Shown here piece by piece: positions 36,407 to 45,839 of a DNA stretch of 64,000 bases; positions within the stretch are counted from its first letter, which is position 1, and the number at the start of each line of letters is the position of its first letter. A model generated the notes under the pieces. The model ran no database searches. It worked only from the letters and a program-made list of their open reading frames with translations, and was not told the origin of the DNA. Source of the stretch: Thinopyrum elongatum. Its lineage: Eukaryota; Streptophyta; Magnoliopsida; Poales; Poaceae. The stretch covers positions 36,848,755-36,912,754 of the forward strand of contig CM022299.1 of the NCBI GenBank assembly GCA_011799875.1, written 5' to 3'. The translations under genes and the position numbers were made by a program.

Positions 36407-36661
36407 ATGGCGAAGAAGCAGTGCTATGTAGTGTACAAAGGGAAGGTTCTGGGAGTGTACGCCGAGTGGCCTGAGTGTCAGGCGCAAGTGGATGGGGTCT
36501 CGGGCGCCAGCCATAAAGGCTTCAAAAGCAGACAAGAAGCAGAAGCTAGTTACTTGAGGTTCACGCTAGCGCGAGAGAGGACTCGTAACCGCCGCCTCAT
36601 GTACTGCATAGTTCCGCTCTCACTCATAGTGATAGCTCTTCTCGCGTATATCATTGTTTAG
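36407..36661 (+). CDS. 84-aa RNase H1 N-terminal (hybrid-binding/viroplasmin-type) domain with C-terminal membrane helix, unit 1
   Basis: This intact frame starts MAKKQCYVVYKGKVLGVY. Residues about 5-50 fit the RNase H1 N-terminal/viroplasmin fold (PF01693 type): a Tyr-Val-Val strand, GVY, W-PECQAQVDG, then GASHKGFKSRQEAEASYL. This is the same W-C-QV-KxF pattern that binds RNA/DNA hybrids or dsRNA in RNase H1. No catalytic RNase H domain follows. A basic linker (RERTRNRRL) leads into a hydrophobic C-terminal helix of about 20 residues, like a tail anchor. An acceptor-like 'tctctaacag' lies 16 bp upstream. It sits about 280 bp after the Ulp1-like gene, as in unit 2. I infer binding of nucleic acid at a membrane; no function is known to me. 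Confidence 0.75.
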   Translation: MAKKQCYVVYKGKVLGVYAEWPECQAQVDGVSGASHKGFKSRQEAEASYLRFTLARERTRNRRLMYCIVPLSLIVIALLAYIIV

Positions 36662-36889
36662 ATGGATGACGATGTAGTTGCAAGTATTCGAGACTTGTAT
36701 TGCTATTTTTGAGATGATGACAAGAGACCACTTTGTGTTGGATGATGATTATGATGATGACATGATTTGATGAGACTATTTGTATGTATATGCTATGATT
36801 ACATTTTTATGTGCATGATATGCTAGAGATTATTGTATAAAGCCCTAAACAAAATTCAGCAGCACAAAATATGGAGCAGAATTTTTTTT

Positions 36890-37150
36890 CAGAAACTAAT
36901 AATAGTAGCGCGGGGTATGGCTTTAGCAGTAGCGAGTTCTTAGTAGTAGCGCTCTTTGTTCAAGGGCGCTACAGCTATTAGCAGCAGCGCGTGTTGGAGA
37001 CCGACGCTACTGCTATCCCTCGATAGCAGTAGCGCGGGTCAAACCGCGCTACTGATAAGAGTTAGCTGTGGCGCCGTATCAGTAGCGCGGCCACCCGCGC
37101 TACTGCTAAGCATTTAACCCACGCTACTGCTAGGCTTTTCCCTAGTAGTG
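36890..37150 (+). repeat. internal CACTA 3' terminus of C5 unit 1
   Basis: Subterminal 'agcagtagcgcggg' repeats in both directions end in GCTTTTCCCTAGTAGTG at 37150. Its reverse complement begins CACTACTAGGGAAA, matching the 5' TIR at 30647 over 14 bases, better than the outer 3' end does. The next three bases are CCA, not AAG. Confidence 0.9.
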
Positions 37151-37750
37151 CCACATGCATGGTTCCGGTGATATTTGCGCAATGTGGGAGGGAGACGTTC
37201 TCGTCGACTGCGTGCGAGGCCGTACGTCGGGAGAAAAACAAAAAAAAGAAACAAAAGGGAGAAAGAAATACAAAAGAAAAGGAAAAGTAAACAGAAAAGG
37301 AAAGGAAAATAATAAAAAGAAAAGAAAACTAAAAAGTAGAAAAGGAAAATAATAAAAAGAAAAGAAAAATAGTAGTAGCGCTGGATTAGTAATCCAGTGC
37401 TATAGCTAACTTAGCTATAGCGCTGGGTCCTAATCGAGCGCTACTGCTAACTATTCCAATTTTTATTTTTTTAATTCTAAAATACACATAGCAGTAGCGC
37501 TGGATTAGGAACCAACGCTATAGCTAAGTTAGCTATAGCGCTGGGTCCTAATCCAGCGCTACTGCTATTTTTAGTTAACCCCGGCCGCGCGGGCTCAAAA
37601 TTTCGCCAAGTCCTTTCCCCCCCTCTCCCCCCACTCTGTCACCGCCGTCGCCCTGCCCGCACTCGATCGACCTCGACGCCAGCCGACACCCCCGCCCGCT
37701 ACCACGAGAAGCCAGAGGAAAAAAGGCAGAGACGGTTGCTTACTCAATAG
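37151..37750. other. junction region and truncated 5' subterminal repeats of unit 2
   Basis: 37151-37365 is unassigned sequence turning into an A/G-rich tract. 37366-37565 has 5'-type subterminal repeats ('agtagcgctggattag', 'agctatagcgctgggtccta'). No CACTACTAG start is present. 37600-37750 is the C-rich leader typical of the 5' end of these elements. No gene. Confidence 0.6.
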
Positions 37751-40198
37751 ACCATCGATGAGAAGGTCCCGATTGCGGTCAATAAGACCAAAGCTGAGAC
37801 GAAAGAAGAGTTGGTCCAGGTAGTCGATGCAGCGGTCAATGCAGCGGTAGCTGGCGTCACAGCTGACTTCCAATCTTCCATTATTACCAGCTTGATTCCG
37901 GCAATTATCGATTTGTCGCAGAGCAATCCAGATAAAGGGCCAGCGGACTTTCCCCTTCCCAGCTACGTCGGGAGCAATTCGATGAACATCGCACCACCAG
38001 CACCTGCTCACGCAACCGCACAAGGTCCCGCTCCTGTTCATAGCAGCCCGTCCTCCATCTCTGGCATACTTGGCGGGGCTTCGTCTTTGGCTGAGCTCTA
38101 CGCCCACACGGTAATTACTCGTCATACCCTTTTCACCAGCATGTCTATAGTCTTCCGTTTCAGTTGCCTTTCGGATGTTTGACGTTGCAGACATGTCTTC
38201 GTAGGCCAATGAAACCCCATGCACCCTACTGTACGACATCAAAGGGCAGAAGGTGGGCGTGGGAAAGGCAACGATCGTGAAGCCGAAGGACCGCATGTTC
38301 CACAACCGAGAGATGCCCCATGGCGTCTTCAAGGTTAACGTGGCCAGTGTCAAAGTGGGTTTCGAGGATTTACCTCCTCCGGTACCAGCCGATGACGAGG
38401 AAACCCCTAAACAGATTGGCGCATGCAAGAGCTGGTTCTTGCCTTGGCCGAAGACTCTTCTTCGTGTCGAGGCGCCCGGTAGCAAACCAACGACAGCTCC
38501 TCAAGAAGGTATGAACACCACCCCACCTACCAAATTACCTGCACCTGTCGTGGCGGGTGATAGCGGACGATGCAAGGGAGAGCCTCCATTAGTGCCAGAT
38601 GACGTCGCCCCCATCGAAGAAGCAAATGCTGATGATGTCATGGAGGAGGATGATGATGAACCTCTCAAGTATATCAATACCACCTATGACGACGGAGGAT
38701 TGATGGCTCGGGACTATGACTCAGGCTATGAGCGTGGAGATGACTTGATGCTGCCTGATTTGCCGGAGCCAGAACGTCCTAAGGCGGAATGCAAAAAGTC
38801 TCTCTTCATGCGATCCTCGCAGGAGACGCCTCTAGATGCCGCCTCTACCCAGCAACAACAACCCGAGGGCCGTCCACTGATTAGCCCGACTACACTGGGG
38901 GTGGTGGTTAGGGAAGGTATGGTGGCTCACTACCGCCACCCGCTAAGAAGCAAAGGAGGAGACTGGACAAGAAAGGCCCTAAAGGCGCTAGAGCTGCTTC
39001 AGGCAGCCAGCCGCCTCTGAAGCCCCGGGAGGTAGACAGAATACCTGTCGAAGATGCAGATCGTTTCCATGTCGCCGGCCACCCGATCCTACCTCCGAAA
39101 GCGCTAGTGCACATACTGAACAATGATCTAAGGAGACTTCATGAAGATGTGCTGGCCAGAGAGAAAAGCCTTCTCATCTCAAAAAATCCAGGATACCCGC
39201 TTTACGCGGCTCAGGTGCCGGGTGGGAAGTTGTACGTCGAGAGATGGCCCGTGGATAAGTTCATCCTGTGATTTGACTACATCTACGACATGTTCCACAT
39301 GACCAAGCTTGATTTCCAGTTCATCCGCATGTATGCGTTGTATCTCAACTACATCATCAGGCGCGAGAACATAAAATATATCTGCATCGCGGACCCGTAC
39401 TATATGCACAAGAGCTTCTTGGCAGTCTGCAAAGAGCACCGTGACTATGCGAGAAGTACATCGGCGAGTTCATGATCACTAATAAGGACAAGGAAATGAT
39501 TCTCCTGCCTTATCATCCCATGTAAGTCATTCGTGGATATCCTTTCGTAAGTTTTAATCATTCCTTTGCAAGCATTATAGTCTAATTTGAGGTGTACTTA
39601 TTTTGCGCAGCGGGGGGGGGGGGGCATCCTTATCTGTCTGTACCCAGAATACTCCCATGCTCTGTACTTGGACTCATCAAAGAACATCAAGAAAAAGGAT
39701 TACACGCACATAAAGAGTGTTCTCGATAGTGCCCTGTTAACCTTCAGCCTGTCTGGTAAATATATCAAGGTGAAAAAGTACAGGAAGAACGGGTTGGGTT
39801 TCGGCCATAAGACCGACTTCTGCTGCATCCAGCAACTGTACACCAGTAAGGCTGATGGATTCTACCTCATGCATCACATGATCGAGTACAGAAGGGATAA
39901 TCAACGCCTTCGCATGTCAGCTACTTCCAACGATGCCGAGATTGTCAACTGTGCCACAAGCATAGGAAGGACACCGGATCATCGAATCCAAGCTGAGTTT
40001 TATCACGTATAGTGTGCACTTGCCCAAGTGATCATGAAGGAGGTCCTCGAACTAACACGGATGTTCTACCATGGGCCAATCACGCGGGATGATGTTCGAG
40101 CACTGCTACTTGCTCAACGTCTGGACCTGAAGCCTTTCAACAAGCTTGGGTGCTTCCTCCCTGACTATGAAGATTGGACCGCCGACATGGAGGACTGA
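37751..40198 (+). pseudogene. DUF8039-like plus Ulp1-like CACTA protein, unit 2
   Basis: Exons: about 37751-38110 (helical, VVDAAVNAAVAGVTADFQSS), 38205-39530 and 39611-40198. The second exon opens with ETPCTLLYDIKGQKVGVGKA and GVFKVNVASVKVGFEDLPPP. This resembles the DUF8039-type domain found upstream of Ulp1-like domains in plant CACTA proteins. An acidic linker follows, then FHVAGHPILPPKALV, CIADPYYMHK and LLPYHPM. The third exon has LICLYPEYSHALYLDSSKN and TDFCCIQQLYTSKADGFYLM and ends DWTADMED. As in unit 1, the place expected for the catalytic Cys reads ADG, and no His-Trp is seen. Damage: frameshift near 38915, TGA at 39269, one base missing near 39452, a 13-G run at the third exon start, and TAG at about 40010. 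The N-terminus is truncated. Confidence 0.65.
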
Positions 40199-40465
40199 TT
40201 GTCGATGACAATGTGTCACTACTATCTTTCTATGGCAAAACTTTGAATTTATGCACGGCGAAACTCTGTGATGTAATTAAACCGCCCTCCTGAACTAGCG
40301 TAGATTGCTCTAGTTAATTAGTTTGGGTATGAGGAAGTTCGTTATTTATGTTTACTATAGGTTGCTTGTATTTTGCTAATTATGCCTCTTTGTGTTTCTC
40401 AAGTACATTATGTTGCATATTATCGTTGAATTCATCAACTGATGATGCAGGTACATAGATCAGAG

Positions 40466-40720
40466 ATGGCGAAGGACTGCTACACCGTATTCATTGGGAG
40501 GGTTCCAGGAGTGTACGACCACTGGCCAGACGCTCAGGCCCAGGTGGACGGATACCCGGGCGCTAGCCACAAAGGGTTCGACAGCAGAGCCGAAGCCGAA
40601 AATAGTTACTTGAGGTGGACGCTCCGGCAAGAGAGGGAGCGAAACCGGTGCCTCAAGAAGTACTACATAGTCGCGCTCTTGCTCATACCGATCGCTCTTC
40701 TCTTCTACATCATGGTTTAG
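40466..40720 (+). CDS. 84-aa RNase H1 N-terminal (hybrid-binding/viroplasmin-type) domain with C-terminal membrane helix, unit 2
   Basis: This intact paralogue of 36407-36661, also 84 residues, starts MAKDCYTVFIGRVPGVYDHW. Key positions kept: GVY, Trp, QAQVDGYPGASHKGF, EAE and SYLRWTL. The family Cys after Trp-Pro is replaced (PDAQAQ against PECQAQ). A basic segment (RQERERNRCLKK) precedes a hydrophobic tail ending FYIMV. The start is chosen by homology with unit 1; two further in-frame ATGs upstream (40442 and 40445) would add eight residues. Roughly three-fifths of the residues match unit 1 by eye. It survives next to a heavily broken Ulp1-like gene, so the frame may be under selection or simply short. 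Confidence 0.75.
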   Translation: MAKDCYTVFIGRVPGVYDHWPDAQAQVDGYPGASHKGFDSRAEAENSYLRWTLRQERERNRCLKKYYIVALLLIPIALLFYIMV

Positions 40721-40984
40721 ATAGAGATGGTGAAACTTGTGTGTGTGCCATGACCATGCAGTTGCATTTATTCGAGACATGACATGACTTGTGTATCGCT
40801 ATTTTCGAGATGTGATGATATTTGTGTTGGATGATGATGATGATGGTATGACGAGACTACTGTATGTGTATGATATTATGAGAATAATGTATGTTTATTA
40901 TGATATGATGAAACTACTGTATAGGGCATGCACAAATACATCACAAATGCGTAGAGGGGAAATAAATTTGTGAAAGCAGGAATA

Positions 40985-41235
40985 TTAGCAGTAGCACTGG
41001 TAGGCGTCTAGCGGCAGCGCTGGTTTAGCAGCAGCGTTTGCTTTGGTGCATCGCTACAGATAATTAGTACTAGTGCTGGTTGAAGCAGCGCTACTGCTAA
41101 CCATACTTACCAGTAGCGCTGGTTCGAGCAGCGTTACTGCTACAACTTAGCTGTAGCGCGTTAGCAGTAGCGCTGCCGCCAGCGCTACTGCTACGGGTAT
41201 TTCCAGCGCTACTAGTAGGCTTTCTCCTAGTAGTG
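40985..41235 (+). repeat. C5 outer 3' terminal and subterminal repeats
   Basis: 'agcagtagcgctgg' and complementary motifs lead to TTTCTCCTAGTAGTG at 41221-41235. The reverse complement begins CACTACTAGGAGAAA. AAG follows, matching the duplication in front of 30647. Confidence 0.9.
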
Positions 41236-41238
41236 AAG

Positions 41239-42913
41239 ACGAGCACTGTGGAAGTAGGAGCTAGCCTTGAACTTCGTTCATGCCCATGGAAACTTTGTGA
41301 ATCTCGATTACAGAAACTTTTCTACAAAAATAATTATCCCCTTGTACAAATCCATTGCATTATAAAAATAATGTGCCAAGATTTGCCTTTAGGATGATTA
41401 GATTGCTTGTTGGTATGTGCGGTGTAAAAACAGAAACTTTGGCTGTAGTGCGCGATTCACATTTTTTACTGGAACGTCAAAAGTTTCTGAAATTTTTACA
41501 CAGTATTTCTATGAAAAATGTTTATTTTTTCCTAATTTTTCAGAATTTTTGGAGTTACAGAAGTATGGTCAAAGTTCAGATTACTACAGACTGTCCTGTT
41601 TAAGACATATTCTATTTTTGATGCATTATTTTGCTTGTTTTGATGAAACTATCGATTTTATCGGTGGTATAAGCCATGGAGAAGTTATAATACAGCAGGG
41701 ATAATGCAAAAATAAAATATGAATGGGTTTGCAATAGTACTTAAAGTAGTGATTTGCTTTATTATACTAACGGATCTTCCCGAGCTTTCTGTTGAGTTTT
41801 GTGTGGATGAAGTGATCAAAGATCGAGGAGGTATCAACATGAGAAGAAGGAGGAGAGGCAAGAGTTCAAGCTTGGGGATGCCCAAGGCACCCCAAGTAAA
41901 TAACCAAGGAGACTCAAGCGTCTAAGCTTGGGGATGCCCCGGAAGGCAACCCATCTTTCTTCAACAAGTATCGGTATGTTTTCGTCTTTGTTTCGTTCAC
42001 GTGGTATGCGTAAATCTTGGAGCGTCTTTTGTATTTAGTTTTTACTTTTATTTTAAGCACCATGCTGGTATGAGATAGTCCATGGTTGATTTATAGGATG
42101 CTCATTTCACTTCGCTTATATCTTTTGAGTATGGCTTTATAGAATGCTTCATGTGCTTCACTTATATCATTTGAAGTTTGGATTGCCTGTTTCTCTTCAC
42201 ATGGAAAACCCTTATTCGTAGAATGCTCTCTTGCTTCACTTATATCTATTTAGAGAGTCAACATGAATTGGTCATTTGCATGGTTAGACATAAAATCCTA
42301 CATAAAACTTGTGGATCACTGAATATGATATGTTTGATTCCTTGCAATAGTTTTGCGATATAGAGATGATAATATGTGGAAGGTACTAGTAAACGGTTGT
42401 GGTTAGTAAGAATATTGGTGTTAAGGCTTGTGATTCCCGAAGCATGCACGTATAGTCTCCCGTTATGCTATGAAGTTGGAGCATGATTTATTAGTGATTG
42501 TCGTCCTTATGAGTGGCGGTCGGGGACGAGCGATGGTCTTTTCCTACCAATCTATCCCCTAGGGGCATGCATAGTAGTACTTTGCTTCAAGGGCTAATAA
42601 ACTTTTGCAATAAGTATATGATTTCTTTATGACTAATGTGAGTCCATGGATTATACGCACTCTTACCTTTCGGCAATTTGCTAGCCTCTACGGTACCGTG
42701 CATTGCCCTTTATCACCTTGAGAGTCGGTGCAAACTTCGCCGGTGCATCCAAACCCCGTGATATGATACGCTCTATCACACATAAGTCTTATTATATCTT
42801 CCTCAAAACAGCCACCATTCCTACCTATTATGGCCTTTCCATAGCCATTCCGAGATATATTGCCATGCAACTTCCACCGCTTCCATTTTGATGACTTGAG
42901 CATTCATTGTCAT
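41239..42913 (+). other. non-coding 3' internal region of element B
   Basis: No gene seen. It contains two copies of 'aagcttggggatgccc' (about 41870 and 41925), related to the purine-rich tract next to the LTR in element A, and three degenerate 'cacttcgcttatatc' type repeats (42105-42250). 42340-42890 matches 13215-13690 of element A. It ends at the C1-right TIR. Confidence 0.7.
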
Positions 42914-43445
42914 CACTACTGCAGGATGCTGCTAACGCGATACTATGATCAGAGACCCTTTGACGAAACTGTGTGTGATGCATTAATCGCAAATGGTGAT
43001 GTAAAAAACCCATCAAAAAAGATGCAAAACGTTTGCGATGGCGGATCCATCAAACACGGTTCTGATTTTAGTTGCTTGTGCGATGCAGGGCATACGGTTC
43101 AGTTCAATTAACTGTTTGCGATGAGGAAGAAGAACAGAAATGGGCAGTCAGATGAAGGCGTGTGCGATATACGGCATACAGTTCACTCGGATGAACTATT
43201 TGTGATGAGGTGGAACATCAGAAACGGGCAGCCAGATGAAGATGTGTGTGATATACGGCATACAGTTCACTCGGATGAACTGTTTGTGATTAGGCAACAC
43301 AAAAGAAACAGTCAGCCAGATCAAGGTGTGTGCGATATACGGCATACGGTTCATTGCGATAAACTGTTTGTGTTGAGCCAAGAGAATAGAAACGTTTCAC
43401 ATAAACAAGATGTGTGTAATACGCGGCAAACATCCAATTACATAG
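42914..43445 (+). repeat. C1-right TIR and subterminal repeats
   Basis: After the TIR come 'gaaactgtgtgtgatgc', 'cgcaaatggtgatgt' and 'aacgtttgcgatggcgg'. Then roughly 80-bp repeats 'gatatacggcatacagttcac' plus 'tcggatgaactgtttgtgat' occur four to five times. They mirror 12690-13211. 43445-43727 is leader sequence without a gene. Confidence 0.9.
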
Positions 43446-43727
43446 GTGGCTAGTACACACATGACATTTCCACACACCAAAGTAAACTATTATATGCATA
43501 ATTAACTAGGATAAACGATCATCTGATCATCATCTACTTCTTGTGCTAGCTCGATGTTCCTTCTATGCTAAGTTTCCATTAATTGATGGTGTTTTATGAA
43601 CACGCCACCTTTCCCGCCATTTCCTCACCTGTTTCCCGCCACCCAGCGATATTGCGCATAAACCTAGGCGGCACATGACGCACGGAGGCAACAAGCGCAG
43701 CCTGTAGCACATCCACCTTTTCCAAGC

Positions 43728-44489
43728 ATGCCAACCCACCAAAGCGTCGCCTCTGCCATCAACCTCGTCGACGAGGAAAACGAGAAGGCACCACGGCCCG
43801 TCGAGGCCGAAGCGCTCCCCGACAATGCGATGGACGACGACGTGATGCGCGTCATCGCCAGGGCTGAGCAGACCCTTGGCGCATGGCGCTTCAGCGCGGC
43901 GGATCAAGATAGGCATGTCAGCGCCGAGAGGCCGTAGCTCGCCGCACAACATGATCGATGGCGCGCCGCAGAGCAAGCTAGGCGTGTCTGCGCCGATACG
44001 CTGGGGCTTGCCGCACGGCGAGACCGTTGGAGCGCGGCAGAGTGAGAGGCGCGGCGCGCCGCACAGCAAGAGCGGATCCATCAGTACTTGCCTGCTGTTG
44101 ACAGGGCATCGCAGCTGGGTACATGTCCCGTCAGTACCCCCATTCCTCACAAGGAGTGGGCAGAGGCCCTCTGCGCCGTACTTGCACCAGAGGCCGGTCG
44201 TGCCGTACTTGCACCGGACGCGCGCCGTGCCGTTCGCATGGGTCGCGCTGTTCGCCTTGTCCGCGGCCCGCTCGATGCCAACGCGCTGGTCGGTAGGCTC
44301 GACCGCCTCCTTGGCCCAGGTGTCCACCTGGGCGCAGTAGAGGAACATGGCCGCCGCATCCTCGAGCTGGTGATCTCCGATGAAATAGCCAACTTGGAGC
44401 TCGAGATCGCGCTCTAGATGTACCGCGAGTGTGTCGACCGCTTGGACGAACGCCTGCACAAGTTCAAGCAGAGCCAAGAGCTAACGTAG
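43728..44489 (+). pseudogene. gene A, right copy: three in-frame stops
   Basis: Same frame as the left copy from MPTHQSVAS. In-frame stops lie at 43935 (TAG), 44043 (TGA) and 44415 (TAG), and the end is at 44487-44489. The left copy is open at each of these and instead has its own stop. The common ancestor must have had an open frame of at least 250 codons. Helical, Ala/Arg/Glu-rich; no recognised domain. Confidence 0.65.
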
Positions 44490-44856
44490 GCAAGGGCTAC
44501 TGGTCATGGTCTCATGGACGCGTTTTATTTTGTTGATCGTTTCGACGTGGATAGCTATGTATTCACAGCAATCATAATATTGCTCTGTTTATTGCTCTGT
44601 TTCAATGTGTGTACTCTGTTTTTCGTTCTTATATGTTCTGTTTCAATGTGTGTAGATACGCTTTCCATTATGTATATGTGGATGATAATAGCTAGATACA
44701 AATTAGTATACAAAAACAGATAGAAAATGGAATTCATAATATATATATTAATTGTTCATTAGTTCATCACAGAATATATATAATATCATCACATACACGT
44801 GATGATACTTAACTACTAGGTACAATGCATAAAATTGAAAACGAACAATAGTAAAA

Positions 44857-45468
44857 CTAATAATCCCTCCTGGGGGCAGTATTCCGGCAGCCCCTCGCCA
44901 GCAGCACCCTGGTGCGCGGTGTCTTCCCAGCGTGGAGGCAGTACTTCGCCTCCTCCGCCTCGCAGCGCTTGACGTACCGATCTGCCTCTTGCTGGCGGAC
45001 AAGCGCGAACAACCTTGCCATTTTGTTGGGCGCCCACCGGAGCTCCTCATCGGTGTCACGCTGGAGCTTATCGGCCCACCTCCACGCAGCGATGAGGCGC
45101 CTAGCGCCTTTGACCTTCCTCGCGAAGTACCCGTCTTTGTACACCTCCTCCGCACGATGACGCGCCCGCCCCCAAAGCTCCACCGCCTCCTTTTTCCAGG
45201 CGGCATCACGGGCTTCACGGGTCGCCTGGTACCTGGCTTCCTCCTCCGCCATCTCCTTCTTGAACGCCACTTGCCTGGCTTTCTCAGCCGACGGCAGCGA
45301 CTTCCATAGACAAAGATTGTACTCGCCCCAAAACCAATCCAAAGTTGCGGGGTCCGACACAACCTCGTCAAACGACGCGTAGGGGTCCTCCTCGTTGCTG
45401 CTCTTCGACTGAGCGTCCTCGAGGGGCGGCGACTCCTCGTCGGCGCGTGGGCAGACTGGTGGTGCCAT
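44857..45468 (-). CDS. gene B, right copy: intact 203-aa CACTA-borne protein of unknown function
   Basis: This complete frame from MAPPVCPRADEES to RNTAPRRDY is identical in length to the left copy, without indels. Visible parts: acidic N-terminus, a Trp patch (LDWFWGEYN), then helical repeats rich in Arg, Glu, Ala and Trp (ELWGRARHRAEEVY, RRLIAAWRWADKLQ). A GA-rich tract (45478-45500) precedes the ATG on the genomic plus strand, matching the CT tract of the left copy. It points away from the tandem array, opposite to genes C and D. No family recognised. Confidence 0.7.
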   Translation of the reverse strand: MAPPVCPRADEESPPLEDAQSKSSNEEDPYASFDEVVSDPATLDWFWGEYNLCLWKSLPSAEKARQVAFKKEMAEEEARYQATREARDAAWKKEAVELWGRARHRAEEVYKDGYFARKVKGARRLIAAWRWADKLQRDTDEELRWAPNKMARLFALVRQQEADRYVKRCEAEEAKYCLHAGKTPRTRVLLARGCRNTAPRRDY

Positions 45469-45839
45469 GGCTGAGATTTGAGAGAGAGAGAGAGAGAGGG
45501 TGAGCGAGGGGAGGATGTAGATTAGAATGCAGGCGGGATGACGTGAGCAAGTTAGTATTTATTGGCGCCGGAATCTAGATCGACGGGAAAAGTACAGACG
45601 CCGGTCGCCGAAATTTACGAGTACTGTAGTTTGAATTACACATGATTCGCGCAGCAAAATCCGTGTGTGAACTTAATAGCTGACGGTTTCCAATATAGAA
45701 CCGTGTCTGATTAATAACCCCCGCCACTCATCTTCCAAACCTCGAGGCGCGAAATAGAGTGCCAATTGTGTGGGGGCCGGTTGTCTTGCCAGATCTTTAC
45801 ATTTTCTTTTTTGAACACCAGATATTTACATCATCTAAT

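Larger units (their letters stand above)
30647..41235 (+). mobile_element. composite CACTA element C5 (two units, TSD AAG)
   Basis: It starts CACTACTAGGGAAATG at 30647 and ends '..tctcctagtagtg' at 41235. AAG flanks both sides (30644-30646 and 41236-41238). A second CACTA 3' terminus (TTTTCCCTAGTAGTG) lies inside, at 37150. Unit 1 (30647-37150) has a TNP2 remnant, a Ulp1-like domain and a hybrid-binding/membrane ORF. Unit 2 (37151-41235) lacks its 5' terminus and TNP2 but has a DUF8039-like/Ulp1-like gene and its own hybrid-binding/membrane ORF. All three ends carry 'agcagtagcgctgg' subterminal repeats. Confidence 0.85.
22725..42913 (+). mobile_element. Athila-type LTR element B, with nested CACTA insertions
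   Basis: 5' LTR, tRNA-Asp primer site, a gag-like remnant and a long non-coding internal region are present in order. The element is cut by C4 (25235-30010), C5 (30647-41235) and C1-right (from 42914). Removing C4 rejoins a reading frame exactly (GDE-LAIVPYVE), confirming nesting. No reverse transcriptase, integrase or protease is visible in the pieces seen, so it looks like a non-autonomous derivative. The 3' end is outside the window. Confidence 0.8.

Noticed and set aside
13212..42913. A single Athila element split by everything between
   Set aside because: The LTRs at 14779 and 22725 belong to different subfamilies, and 13215-13690 duplicates 42340-42890, so there are two elements.
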